A stretch of 39,607 nt of DNA from an uncultured Lachnospiraceae bacterium (GTDB lineage Bacteria; Bacillota; Clostridia; Lachnospirales; Lachnospiraceae): NCBI GenBank assembly GCA_905197485.1, contig CAJJYZ010000021.1, forward strand, positions 1 to 39,607. The letters are read 5' to 3'. A program made the translations under genes and the position numbers. The first letter of the stretch is position 1, and each line of letters begins with the position of its first letter. Positions 15,475 to 24,399 of the stretch are shown here, piece by piece. The notes beneath the pieces are model-generated. The model did not search any database and was not told the origin of the DNA. It worked only from the letters and a program-made list of their open reading frames with translations.

Positions 15475-17870
15475 CTTTTTCCTCCTTCGTGTTGAAATAA
15501 TTTCTGTGCATAATATACGGACTGCATGGCATCCTTCCCGTAAAAATCAGCGCCAATCATATCGGCATACTCCTGATTCAATACGGCTCCTCCTACCATG
15601 ACTTTACAATCCGGTATCCGTTCCCTTATAAGCTGAATAGTCTCCTCCATACTGACAACCGTTGTCGTCATCAGCGCGCTTAAACCAATCAGCTTCACCT
15701 GCTCTTTTAATGCGGTCTCCACAATCGTCTCCGGCGGAACATCCTTTCCAAGGTCAATCACATCAAAACTATAGTTCTCCAAGAGAACCTTCACAATATT
15801 TTTCCCAATGTCATGGATATCTCCTTTGACCGTCGCCAGAATGATTTTCTCTTTCTTTGCGTCTGTCTTTCCGTTTTGCTGCAATGTTTCCTTGATAACT
15901 TGAAATGCTCCTTTTGCGGCCTCCGCGCTCATCAGAAGCTGCGGAAGAAATACGGTTCCTTTCTCGAATCCTTTCCCTACATAATCTAATGCAGGAATCA
16001 AGTTTTGATTGATAATATCTAACGGTTCTTTCTCGAGAACCAGTTCTTTCGCAAGGTGAAACGCTTCCTCCCGCAATCCTTTGATAACCGCCGTCTCCAA
16101 AGACATCTGTCCGGAAGCAGGTTTGGAACTGTTGTCCGGCTTGTCCCCGTAACAGTTGATATAATTTTCACAATTCTTATCATACCCCATCAGAGCAGAA
16201 AATGCAAAGAAAGATTTCATCATTTCTTCCGATAACGGATTCATAATCGCCGCGCTCAATCCATTTTGCATCGCCATCGTATAAAAATTGGAATTGATAA
16301 CCGCGCGATTCGGAAGTCCAAATGAAATGTTGGATACTCCGAGCACCGTTTTTACATGAAGTTGTTCTCTCACCAGTTTTAAAGCCTGAAGCGTCGTCCT
16401 TGCCCCGTCCGGTTCCGAGCTAATCGTCATGGCAAGAACATCAATCACAATGTCTTTCCTCTGGATTCCATATTTTTCTGCTTCTTTGATAATCTTCTCG
16501 GCAATCCGGACTCTTCCTTCTGCCGTCTTCGGAATTCCCTCTTCGTCTAAAGTCAGTCCGACCACAACTCCGCCATATTTCTGGAGCAACGGGAATACCG
16601 TATCCATCGATTCCTGTTTTCCTGTCACAGAATTTACCATCGGCTTCCCGTTATAAAGGCGCATAGCCCCTTCCAATGCGTCCGCCTGCACCGTATCTAT
16701 CTGAAGGGGAAGACTCGTCACTTCCTGAATCTTCGCAACAGCTTCCTTCATCATCGCCGCCTCATCGATATCCGGCAGCCCCACATTCACATCGAGAATA
16801 TGCGCGCCATGGTCCTGCTGAGAAATGGCTTCCTTCAGAATATAGTCCATATCCTGTTCCTTCAATGCCTGTTTCAGTCGTTTCTTCCCGGTTGGATTGA
16901 TGCGCTCACCGATAATAACCGGTGCCTCCCCAATCTCCACAGACTGTCCGTAGGAAGAAATGATTGTCCGCTCTTTCTTCTCAGGGCTGCAAATCTCCAT
17001 TCCCCTGCACTTCTCAGCCATCGCAAGAATGTGTTCCGGTGTTGTCCCGCAGCATCCTCCAATGACGCAGGCTCCAAGCGATACGATTTCCTTCATCACT
17101 TCGGCAAATTCTTCCGGCGTCACATCATAATACGTCTCTCCCGCCATCTGTTTTGGGAGTCCGGCATTCGGCTTTACAATAATCGGAAGGGACGTATAGT
17201 TTCGAATCTCTTTCAGAATCGGAATCATCTGCTTCGGTCCCATTCCACAGTTGATTCCAAGGGCATCCACCCGAAGCCCCTCCAGAAGGGCAACGACGGA
17301 AGGGACGTCCGCTCCGGTGAGAAGTTTCCCTTTTTCATCAAAAATCATAGTGGCGAATACAGGAAGATTCGTCTCCTCTTTCGCCGCAAGAACCGCCGCT
17401 TTCACCTCATAAGTATCGCTCATCGTCTCGATATGTATCAAGTCGGCGCCTTCTTTGGCTCCGATTCTCATCGTCTTCGTAAATGCTTCATAGGCATCCT
17501 CAAAGGACAACTCTCCGGAAGGTTTTAACAATTTTCCGGTTGGCCCCACATCCAATGCCACATAGTATGTTCTCTCATCTGTCACGCTGCTTCTCGCCGC
17601 CTCCCGCACATTCTGAATGGCTGCGGCAATGACATCTTCTAATGTATAAGTATCATCATGAAACTTCAACGCGTTAGCTCCAAACGTGTTTGCAAGAACA
17701 ATATCGCTTCCCGCTTCAAAGTATGCCCGATGAATATCAATAATCTTGTCTCTCTTTTTTAAATTCCATGTCTCCGGAAGTTCTCCCGGCGCCAGTCCTT
17801 CCGCCTGAAGAAGCGTCCCCATTCCGCCGTCAAGAAACAGCAATTCTTTTCCAAGTCGTTCTAATAGCAT
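15471..17870 (-). CDS. metH: Cobalamin-dependent methionine synthase, short form without reactivation domain
   Basis: Transfers a methyl group from methyltetrahydrofolate to homocysteine through cobalamin. Domains in order over 799 residues: homocysteine S-methyltransferase (1-290) with zinc ligands Cys208, Cys273 and Cys274; pterin-binding domain (about 310-570) opening with GERINPTGKK; cobalamin cap (about 585-670) and cobalamin-binding domain with DIHDIGK, where His686 is the expected lower ligand. The C-terminal AdoMet-binding reactivation domain of about 330 residues found in E. coli MetH is absent. In related Clostridia that activity is often on a separate polypeptide; none is visible in this window. 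The start has AGGA upstream and follows glgA by 15 bases. The next gene overlaps its stop. Confidence 0.92.
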   Translation of the reverse strand: MLLERLGKELLFLDGGMGTLLQAEGLAPGELPETWNLKKRDKIIDIHRAYFEAGSDIVLANTFGANALKFHDDTYTLEDVIAAAIQNVREAARSSVTDERTYYVALDVGPTGKLLKPSGELSFEDAYEAFTKTMRIGAKEGADLIHIETMSDTYEVKAAVLAAKEETNLPVFATMIFDEKGKLLTGADVPSVVALLEGLRVDALGINCGMGPKQMIPILKEIRNYTSLPIIVKPNAGLPKQMAGETYYDVTPEEFAEVMKEIVSLGACVIGGCCGTTPEHILAMAEKCRGMEICSPEKKERTIISSYGQSVEIGEAPVIIGERINPTGKKRLKQALKEQDMDYILKEAISQQDHGAHILDVNVGLPDIDEAAMMKEAVAKIQEVTSLPLQIDTVQADALEGAMRLYNGKPMVNSVTGKQESMDTVFPLLQKYGGVVVGLTLDEEGIPKTAEGRVRIAEKIIKEAEKYGIQRKDIVIDVLAMTISSEPDGARTTLQALKLVREQLHVKTVLGVSNISFGLPNRAVINSNFYTMAMQNGLSAAIMNPLSEEMMKSFFAFSALMGYDKNCENYINCYGDKPDNSSKPASGQMSLETAVIKGLREEAFHLAKELVLEKEPLDIINQNLIPALDYVGKGFEKGTVFLPQLLMSAEAAKGAFQVIKETLQQNGKTDAKKEKIILATVKGDIHDIGKNIVKVLLENYSFDVIDLGKDVPPETIVETALKEQVKLIGLSALMTTTVVSMEETIQLIRERIPDCKVMVGGAVLNQEYADMIGADFYGKDAMQSVYYAQKLFQHEGGKR

Positions 17871-17885
17871 TCGTTCCTCGTCCTT

Positions 17886-19322
17886 TTACATCTCGTCATA
17901 AAGCGCTTCATACTGTTTTGCAGAGTTCTTCCATGAGAAGTCTTTCTGCATACCACGCTCCACAATCTTATTCCAATCCCGTTTTTTATCATAGTATGTG
18001 CTCTCGGCATAACGGATAATGCCAAGCATCTCATGAGCATTATAATTTGAAAAGCTAAAACCGGTTCCTGTCTTTTCATATTCATTGTACGGTTCTACCG
18101 TATCTTTCAATCCGCCTGTCTCACGCACAATCGGAACCGTACCATAACGAAGGCTCATCAACTGACTCAAGCCGCATGGTTCAAATAAAGACGGCATCAA
18201 AAACGCATCGCAGGACGCATAGACTTTGTGGGACATCTCTTCTGAATAATAAATATTTGCGGAAACTTTTCCCTGATATTTCCATGCAAAATGCCGGAAC
18301 ATATTCTCATAGCGTTCTTCTCCGGTTCCGAGAACAACAATCTGAACAGCGTCCTGGCAAAGTTCATCCATCACATAGGCAATCAAATCGAAGCCTTTCT
18401 GGTCGGTTAATCTGGATACGATACCGAGCATCATCACTTTATCGTCTACTTCCAGTCCCAATTCTTCCTGAAGTGCGACTTTATTCTTCTTTTTCTCCTT
18501 GCGGAAGTTCTCTACGGAATAATTTTTGACAATCTTCGGGTCCGTCTCCGGATTGAACTCCTCATAGTCGATACCATTGACAATACCGGAAAGGCAATTC
18601 GCTCTGGCATTCATCAATCCATCCAGACGCTCTCCGTAGAACGGCGTCTTAATCTCCTCCGCGTAGGTACTGCTTACAGTTGTCACCTTATCCGCATAGA
18701 CAATACCGCCTTTCAGATAATTGGCGTCCTTGTATGCCTCCAGCTTGTCCGGTGCAAAATAATAATCAGGAAGTCCTGTAATATCCTGTACCGTCTTCTT
18801 ATCCCACACTCCCTGGAATTTCAGGTTGTGAATAGTCATGATTGTCTTAATTCCCCGATAAAATTCTCCTCCATAACGGAAATTATCGAGATAAACCGGA
18901 ATCAGACCCGTCTGCCAGTCATGGCAATGAATGATGTCCGGCCGGAAATCAATGAGCGGAAGCGCGCTTAACACAGCTCTCGAGAAAAAAGCAAATTTCT
19001 CAATGTCTTCATGGATATTGCCGTATGGTGCCCATCCTGCAAAGTAATATTCATTATCAATAAAGTAAAATGTGATGCCGTTGTACTCCATCTGAAGAAC
19101 GCCTACATACTGGGAACGCCATGCAAGTTCCAAATAAAAATGCGTCACGTACTGCATTTTTGATTTCCATTCTTCTTTCATACACATATATTTTGGAAGC
19201 ATTACTCTTACGTCATACTTTTTTTTGTCAAAATATTTGGGTAAAGTTCCGGCAACATCTGCTAAGCCCCCTGTTTTGATAAACGGAACCGCCTCCGAAG
19301 TGGCAAATAGTATTTTTTTCAT
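17886..19322 (-). CDS. glgA: Glycogen synthase (ADP-glucose type, GT5)
   Basis: Elongates alpha-1,4-glucan from ADP-glucose. The 478 residues match bacterial GlgA. The N-terminal KTGGLADV (16-23) is the ADP-glucose binding signature; the C-terminal GT-B half carries SRLTDQKGFDLI and the EPCGLSQLMSLRYGTVPIVRETGGL region. The ATG at 19322 is fixed by GGAGGG four bases upstream and by the family N-terminus MKKILFATSE; an open frame continues 68 codons upstream but overlaps spo0A and has no family similarity. No other glycogen genes are present here, and its neighbours (metH, hydrogenase) are functionally unrelated, so its operon partnership is unusual. Confidence 0.96.
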   Translation of the reverse strand: MKKILFATSEAVPFIKTGGLADVAGTLPKYFDKKKYDVRVMLPKYMCMKEEWKSKMQYVTHFYLELAWRSQYVGVLQMEYNGITFYFIDNEYYFAGWAPYGNIHEDIEKFAFFSRAVLSALPLIDFRPDIIHCHDWQTGLIPVYLDNFRYGGEFYRGIKTIMTIHNLKFQGVWDKKTVQDITGLPDYYFAPDKLEAYKDANYLKGGIVYADKVTTVSSTYAEEIKTPFYGERLDGLMNARANCLSGIVNGIDYEEFNPETDPKIVKNYSVENFRKEKKKNKVALQEELGLEVDDKVMMLGIVSRLTDQKGFDLIAYVMDELCQDAVQIVVLGTGEERYENMFRHFAWKYQGKVSANIYYSEEMSHKVYASCDAFLMPSLFEPCGLSQLMSLRYGTVPIVRETGGLKDTVEPYNEYEKTGTGFSFSNYNAHEMLGIIRYAESTYYDKKRDWNKIVERGMQKDFSWKNSAKQYEALYDEM

Positions 19323-19352
19323 ATGTCCCTCCACCTTTCGCATAATAATTAT

Positions 19353-19381
19353 ATTATAGCGCACTTTCTTCCATATGAAAA
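19353..19381 (-). promoter_or_regulatory. Likely promoter for the glgA-metH-hydrogenase unit
   Basis: On the minus strand TTTTCA (19376-19381), a 17-base spacer and TATAAT (19353-19358). The -35 is weak while the -10 is perfect. It lies just downstream of the spo0A stop. Confidence 0.5.
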
Positions 19382-19390
19382 GAGATTCGA

Positions 19391-20179
19391 TTATCTTCTT
19401 TTGTATTTTAACTGAATTGTATCTGCAATTAATGCGATGAATTCCGAGTTGGTCGGTTTCCCCTTCCCGTTGCTGACCGTATAGCCGAACAGTTCCTCCA
19501 GCGTGTCTAATTTTCCCCGGCTCCATGCCACTTCAATAGCATGTCGTATCGCCCGCTCTACCCGGCTTGCCGTCGTCTGGTGTTGTTTGGCAACGGTCGG
19601 ATATAATACTTTTGTGATAGCGTTCAATACGTCCATATCCTCCACCGCCATCAGGATGGAATCCCGCAGATAATGGTAACCTTTGATATGTGCCGGTATC
19701 CCGATTTCATGCAGCATATTGGTGACACAATGTTCTAGATTCTCTTCTTTTTCTACCCTCGTATCCCCGACTGATTCCAGCAGCTTTGTTTCCGTCGTCC
19801 CAAGTGATTTTGCCCCCTTGATTCGATTGATAATCATATCATTGTGGAAAGGTTTCATAATATAATAGTGTGCGCCCTTTCGAAAGGCATCTTCCGTAAT
19901 TCGCTCCTGTCCGATTGCAGTTACGACAATAAATTCCGGACGTTTTCTTATTGTTTTGTCAGAATTAATCTGCTCCATCACACTAATTCCATCCATTTTC
20001 GGCATAATCAAATCCAAAAGCACCACATCCGGCTCCTGATTCTTGATAATTTGACACATATCTTCTCCATTGTTTGCCTTGCCTACGACATGAAGTTCAC
20101 TGTCACTGTTTACAATTTCCTCCAAAAGATTTAGAATCCGTTCGTTATCATCTGCAATCGCTACATTTAACTTCCCCAT
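19391..20179 (-). CDS. spo0A: Sporulation master response regulator Spo0A
   Basis: Phosphorylation-controlled transcription factor that commits cells to sporulation. The N-terminal receiver domain (1-125) has the acidic pocket Asp10-Asp11, phospho-acceptor Asp56 (VVLLDLIMPKMDG) and the conserved Lys in IMKPF. The C-terminal Spo0A DNA-binding domain (about 150-262) has the family helix-turn-helix segment TTASRVERAIRHAIEVAW. The length of 262 residues is standard. AGGAGG lies upstream of the ATG. It follows spoIVB, the usual order. A TGTCGAA box upstream suggests autoregulation. A phosphorelay kinase is not in the window. Confidence 0.98.
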   Translation of the reverse strand: MGKLNVAIADDNERILNLLEEIVNSDSELHVVGKANNGEDMCQIIKNQEPDVVLLDLIMPKMDGISVMEQINSDKTIRKRPEFIVVTAIGQERITEDAFRKGAHYYIMKPFHNDMIINRIKGAKSLGTTETKLLESVGDTRVEKEENLEHCVTNMLHEIGIPAHIKGYHYLRDSILMAVEDMDVLNAITKVLYPTVAKQHQTTASRVERAIRHAIEVAWSRGKLDTLEELFGYTVSNGKGKPTNSEFIALIADTIQLKYKRR

Positions 20180-20222
20180 CTGTCAAAACCTCCTGATATT
20201 TTCATTCATTTCCTACCGGTTT

Positions 20223-20277
20223 ATTATATCCGTCTCATTTTGAAGATAAAAGAAAATATTGTCATGTGATTTCGACA
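20223..20277 (-). promoter_or_regulatory. spo0A promoter region with a Spo0A box
   Basis: On the minus strand a TGTCGAA (20271-20277), a perfect match to the 0A box TGNCGAA, lies 43 bases upstream of a TATAAT at 20223-20228. The -35 is not clear. The box would sit about 55 bases before the transcript start, compatible with autoregulation as known in Bacillus and Clostridium. Confidence 0.6.
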
Positions 20278-20286
20278 CATTTTTTC

Positions 20287-21342
20287 TTATTCGCAGTTTT
20301 CCAACATATTTTCAATGAAAATCCCATACCCCTTTGACGAATCCTGAACAAAAACATGGGTGACTGCACCGACAATTTTATGGTTCTGTATGATAGGACT
20401 TCCACTCATCCCCTGCACGATTCCTCCGGTTTTTTCAAGCAATTCCTCATCGGTCACCTCAATCTCAATCCCTTTATTGACTTCCTTTTCTCCCATGTCG
20501 ATTTTTGTAATGCGAATCTCATACTCCTTCACTTCCCCGTCTACCGAACATCGGATGAGAGCATCTCCTTTTTTGATTTCTTTCTTGGAAGCCGCCTTCA
20601 TCGGCGTCTGATTCCGGAACACTTCGTCAATCTTATCCAGTTTTCCATAAATACCTTCTTCCGTATTCTTTTCAATGGTGCCGATTACATTATAGTTATT
20701 GTATACGATAATTCCTTCCATTCCTCCGGGTGTCCCGTCTTTTCCTTTCTTAATATCCCGAATGCTCGTCTTATACAGGCGTCCTTTCGACAAGTCTAAC
20801 AATTCTCCTGTATCCACATCATGAATCCCATGTCCAAGCGCCCCATAGGCGCTGTTTTTCGTCAAAAATGTTACAGTGCCAAGTCCCTGTGTGTTATCCC
20901 GCACCCAGATTCCAAGCTTATATTCTTCGTTTTTGCATTCCACCGGCTCCATGCGTACATTGAAAATTTCACCGTCTCTTCGAAGCTTTAACACCACCTC
21001 TTCCGCAGTCAAATCTTCCACCTTATCTATCAATTCCTTTTTATTTCTTACCTCTTCGTTATCTACTGCCACAATATAATCTCCGGTCTTCACAAGACGG
21101 TCTGCCGGCTCGTATTTTTTCCCATCTACTGCTTTGATTTTTTCCGTTCCAAGCACCATCACACCATCCGTCTCCATATAGATTCCGACCGGCATTCCCC
21201 CAGGAATAAGCAAATCATCCGAAATCGCCTTCACATTGACTTCTGCCTCTTTCTTTTTATCTGCTCTTAAAAGTCCGGTTCCGACTACCATAGTAACGAG
21301 CAGAAAAGCAACCAGTACAAGCCGATATGTCTTCCTTTTCAC
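20287..21342 (-). CDS. spoIVB: SpoIVB serine peptidase (S55)
   Basis: A forespore-secreted protease that in Bacillus triggers sigma-K activation by cleaving SpoIVFA. The 351-residue protein has an N-terminal signal anchor (about 7-24), a PDZ domain (about 50-130) and the S55 peptidase domain. Catalytic features: His171 (LGHGIHD), probable Asp298, and the serine in GMSGSP (311-316). The GTG at 21342 is the best start because GGAGGGG lies seven bases upstream; an in-frame TTG at 21360 is within the preceding terminator hairpin. It lies between recN and spo0A, as is widely conserved in spore formers. A hairpin and a sigma-G-like promoter precede it. Confidence 0.95.
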   Translation of the reverse strand: MKRKTYRLVLVAFLLVTMVVGTGLLRADKKKEAEVNVKAISDDLLIPGGMPVGIYMETDGVMVLGTEKIKAVDGKKYEPADRLVKTGDYIVAVDNEEVRNKKELIDKVEDLTAEEVVLKLRRDGEIFNVRMEPVECKNEEYKLGIWVRDNTQGLGTVTFLTKNSAYGALGHGIHDVDTGELLDLSKGRLYKTSIRDIKKGKDGTPGGMEGIIVYNNYNVIGTIEKNTEEGIYGKLDKIDEVFRNQTPMKAASKKEIKKGDALIRCSVDGEVKEYEIRITKIDMGEKEVNKGIEIEVTDEELLEKTGGIVQGMSGSPIIQNHKIVGAVTHVFVQDSSKGYGIFIENMLENCE

Positions 21343-21357
21343 ATGTACCCCTCCAAT

Positions 21358-21395
21358 CAAAAAATAGATTGCTCATGTTCCGTAGCAATCTATTT
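21358..21395 (-). terminator. Strong hairpin with T-tract between recN and spoIVB
   Basis: On the minus strand AAATAGATTGCT and AGCAATCTATTT form a perfect 12-bp stem with a 10-base loop, running into TTTTTTG. It ends 15 bases before the spoIVB GTG, leaving no space for a promoter after it. Confidence 0.8.
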
Positions 21396-21424
21396 TAGTA
21401 TGTGGGTTCTATGAAATTTTACTC
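21396..21424 (-). promoter_or_regulatory. spoIVB: Candidate forespore (sigma-G or sigma-F type) promoter for spoIVB
   Basis: On the minus strand CATACTA (21396-21402) matches the sigma-G -10 pattern CATNNTA; GAGTA (21420-21424), 17 bases upstream, partly matches the -35 pattern GNATR. It overlaps the end of recN, and the transcript would begin at the foot of the hairpin. spoIVB is known to be forespore-expressed in Bacillus. Confidence 0.4.
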
Positions 21425-23106
21425 TTGCTTTCGCAGATACCTTTTGCCAATTTTTTCATTTCTACCGCGTTTTGAATCACTGTGTCCGTAATCTCTGCGC
21501 CTCCAAGGATTCGCGCCAGTTCCAAAACGGATTCTTTCTCCGAAAGCTCATGAATCTTCGTCACCGTCTTCCCTTCCTCCACATGCTTTTCAATCGCAAA
21601 ATGAGTGTCCGCCATCGCCGCAATCTGTGCCAGATGGGTGATGCAGATAACCTGATGTTTCCTGCCGATAAGTTTCATCTTCTCAGATACTTTCTGTGCG
21701 GTTCTTCCACTGATTCCCACGTCAATCTCGTCAAAAATCAACGTTGGAACCTCATCTTTATCCGCTAACACCGCTTTAATCGCAAGCATAATTCTGGAAA
21801 GCTCTCCTCCGGACGCAATGTCTCCAAGCGGTTTCACAGGCTCTCCCGGATTCATGGAAATCAAAAATTCCACCACATCCATTCCGTTGGATGTAGGTTC
21901 TTCCAGTTCTTCAAATCCGATTTCAAAATTCACTTCCAGGAAATTCAAGTCCAAAAGTCCAGACACGATAGCCTGTTTCAAAAGCTCCGCCTGTTCTTTT
22001 CGTTTCTTCGTGAGCTGTCCGCATTCTTTGCAAAGCTTCTTCGAAACAGCTTCATAACTTTCCTGTAATTGCGCCAGATAATAGTCGTAATCCTGAAGCT
22101 TTAAAAGACGCATTTCTTTTTCTTCGCAGTATTGAAGCACTTCCTCGATGGAATGTCCATACTTTGCCTTCAGCCGATTGAGTTCGTTTAACCGGTTCTC
22201 AATCTCATAAAACTCTTCTTCTGAGAACTCCAAAGTTCTCCGGTATTCTGAGAGTTCTCGATTGAAATCGTTCAACAGACTGTCGATTTCCAAAATCTGG
22301 GCGGAAAGCGAAACCGCCGTCTCATCATAGTGGGCTGCTTCCTGCATACATCTCGCTGCCCGGGATAACAAATCTCCACAGCTTTCCTTCTCTCCATATC
22401 CGGTGTATCCGTAGGCTTCTTCCAGACTTTCTACGATTTTCTTGCTGTGAACAATTCGCTTATATTGTTCTTCCAGCTTCTCATCTTCCCCCGGCTTCAA
22501 GTTCGCTTCCCGAATCTGTGTCACTTCAAATGCCAGAAAATCCATTTCCTTCGCCCGTTCCGCTTCGTTTAAAGTCGCCTGCGCCAGCTCCTCTTTCTTC
22601 TGCTTATATTCCTGATACGTTTCACGCACCGTCTCTTTTAAGTCGTCAATCACACCTTTGGAAAAAGCATCCAGAATCGTCAAATGGTTCTTTTTGTAGA
22701 GAAGCGACTGGTGTTCATGTTGTCCATGAATATCGATTAAAATCTCCGCCACCTGCTTCAGCTTATTCATCGATACCGTTTCCCCATTGATTCTGCTGAT
22801 ACTTCTTCCTTCCATCAGCTTCCGGCTCAGAAGAATATTTCCGTCTTCCGGATAAATGTCCATCTCGTGAAATGCCTGAAGCTGCTCCTCTTTTTCTATA
22901 GAAAACGTAAGTTCCACCAATCCGAAGGAAGCGCCTTTTCTCAGCATCTCTTTGCTGTATTTTCCTCCCAACGCCAAATTGATGGAACCTAAGATAATGG
23001 ATTTTCCTGCGCCTGTCTCGCCTGTTAAAATATTAAGCCCCGGCTGAAATTCTACTTCCGCTTCATCAATCAAAGCCAGATTCTTTACATGTAAATTCTG
23101 AAGCAT
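21409..23106 (-). CDS. recN: DNA repair protein RecN
   Basis: An SMC-like ATPase recruited to DNA double-strand breaks. The 565 residues match the family. The N-terminal ATPase lobe has Walker A GETGAGKS (about 29-36); long coiled coils fill roughly 150-380; the C-terminal lobe has the ABC signature ASGGELSRIMLAIK and Walker B LIFDEIDVGISG. It begins 16 bases after argR, as in most Firmicutes. It is the last gene before the 12-bp hairpin, which may end the long operon. Confidence 0.97.
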   Translation of the reverse strand: MLQNLHVKNLALIDEAEVEFQPGLNILTGETGAGKSIILGSINLALGGKYSKEMLRKGASFGLVELTFSIEKEEQLQAFHEMDIYPEDGNILLSRKLMEGRSISRINGETVSMNKLKQVAEILIDIHGQHEHQSLLYKKNHLTILDAFSKGVIDDLKETVRETYQEYKQKKEELAQATLNEAERAKEMDFLAFEVTQIREANLKPGEDEKLEEQYKRIVHSKKIVESLEEAYGYTGYGEKESCGDLLSRAARCMQEAAHYDETAVSLSAQILEIDSLLNDFNRELSEYRRTLEFSEEEFYEIENRLNELNRLKAKYGHSIEEVLQYCEEKEMRLLKLQDYDYYLAQLQESYEAVSKKLCKECGQLTKKRKEQAELLKQAIVSGLLDLNFLEVNFEIGFEELEEPTSNGMDVVEFLISMNPGEPVKPLGDIASGGELSRIMLAIKAVLADKDEVPTLIFDEIDVGISGRTAQKVSEKMKLIGRKHQVICITHLAQIAAMADTHFAIEKHVEEGKTVTKIHELSEKESVLELARILGGAEITDTVIQNAVEMKKLAKGICESKSKIS

Positions 23107-23122
23107 CTAGTGTTCTCCTATC

Positions 23123-23575
23123 TTACTCAAAAACAATTTTGCTGATTTTCTCCATTACATCCGCCGTCCCTTCTACGGTACGGATAGCGCACATGATGGT
23201 GTCGTCCCCCGCGATACATCCCACCACTTCGTTCCATTCCATCGCATCAATCGCTGCGGCCACAGCCATCGCCATCCCGGAAATCGTCTTAATCACAAGA
23301 ATATTCTGCGCCATATCCATCGAAATATAGCCGTCTTTTAACACTCTTCGGTATTTCTCCGTCAAATCCTCATCCGGCGTACGAAGGACGATATATTTCT
23401 GTCTTCCGTTCCCTGTCGGTACTTTCGTAAGCTTCAGGTCACGAATGTCTCTGGACACCGTCGCCTGTGTCGTCGGAAACCCTGCCTCGTTCAAATAATC
23501 TGCAAGTTCCTCCTGGGTCTCGATATCATGCGTCATAATCAGCTCTACGATTTTTGCATGTCTGTTTACCTTCAT
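23123..23575 (-). CDS. argR: Arginine repressor ArgR (AhrC)
   Basis: Arginine-responsive regulator of arginine synthesis and breakdown; acts as a hexamer. The 150 residues comprise an N-terminal winged helix (MKVNRHAKIVELIMTHDI, then TQATVSRDIRDLKLTKVP, 1-70) and a C-terminal oligomerisation and arginine-binding domain with GCIAGDDTIM, which includes the conserved GDDT residues. It starts two bases after nadK. No arginine genes are nearby, which is normal for this conserved locus. Confidence 0.97.
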   Translation of the reverse strand: MKVNRHAKIVELIMTHDIETQEELADYLNEAGFPTTQATVSRDIRDLKLTKVPTGNGRQKYIVLRTPDEDLTEKYRRVLKDGYISMDMAQNILVIKTISGMAMAVAAAIDAMEWNEVVGCIAGDDTIMCAIRTVEGTADVMEKISKIVFE

Positions 23576-23577
23576 TC

Positions 23578-24387
23578 TTAGTTTCCTTTCATTTTTCTGC
23601 GAAGCGTCTCCAAGAAACTGATGCGGCTGATTTTCATAAGTTTCGTCGTCTCATCTGCTTTTTTAATTACAATTCGTTCTCCGGTGCGGATACGGGAGAT
23701 ATCCGTTCCATCAAACGCGACAACCGCCTCTTCCTCGCAGTCTTCCCGCCTGCTTCCAATCTCAATTCCAATCTCGTCTTCTCCTGAGAGAACGATGCTG
23801 CTCGTATTTAAGGCATGGGAACAGATTGGGGTGAGCACGATTAAGGAAGCGGTCGGTTCCACAATCGGTCCTCCTGCCGATAAGTTATAAGCTGTCGAAC
23901 CGGTCGGCGTGGAAATAATCATTCCATCCGCCTGATAGGTGTTTAATAATTCCCCATTCACATATACATTCAATCGAATCAAATGAAGGGAACCGTATCG
24001 GGTGACGATGATATCATTCAATGCCACATCCGACACTCCGTTCGGAAGCTCTCCGCGAAGGAGCATCCGGTCTTCCACCATATGTTCGTCGGCAATCAGA
24101 CTGTCAATCGCCGAATACACATTCTGCACTTCTATCTCGGTCAGATAACCGAGCGTTCCCATATTGATTCCGATAACCGGAACATTATGATGCAGCATCT
24201 CTCTCGCGGCCTGAATCAACGTTCCGTCTCCTCCAATAGCAAGCGTGCCTTCCGTATCCTCCGGCATGGCTCCTTCATGGGAAATCACACATGTTTTTCC
24301 CCGTTCCTCAATATAAGACCGGACAGAACGGGTAATCTCATAGTCCTCATCCTTGCTTTCATTGGTAATTACATAAAACTTATCCAT
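23578..24387 (-). CDS. nadK: NAD kinase
   Basis: Phosphorylates NAD to NADP in the cytosol. The 269-residue protein has the nucleotide-binding motif GGDGTLIQAAREM (about 53-65), GINMGTLGYLTE and the family STPTGSTAYNLSAGGPI segment. The length fits the family. It sits in the conserved tlyA-nadK-argR-recN run, 12 bases after tlyA. Confidence 0.96.
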   Translation of the reverse strand: MDKFYVITNESKDEDYEITRSVRSYIEERGKTCVISHEGAMPEDTEGTLAIGGDGTLIQAAREMLHHNVPVIGINMGTLGYLTEIEVQNVYSAIDSLIADEHMVEDRMLLRGELPNGVSDVALNDIIVTRYGSLHLIRLNVYVNGELLNTYQADGMIISTPTGSTAYNLSAGGPIVEPTASLIVLTPICSHALNTSSIVLSGEDEIGIEIGSRREDCEEEAVVAFDGTDISRIRTGERIVIKKADETTKLMKISRISFLETLRRKMKGN

Positions 24388-24399
24388 AACTTTTCATTC

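Noticed and set aside
16800..17528. A long plus-strand open frame inside metH
   Set aside because: It is a shadow of a conserved gene with biased, low-complexity composition.
19323..19526. A 68-codon upstream extension of GlgA
   Set aside because: It overlaps the end of spo0A in another frame and contains the glgA promoter; the true start has GGAGGG and the family N-terminus.
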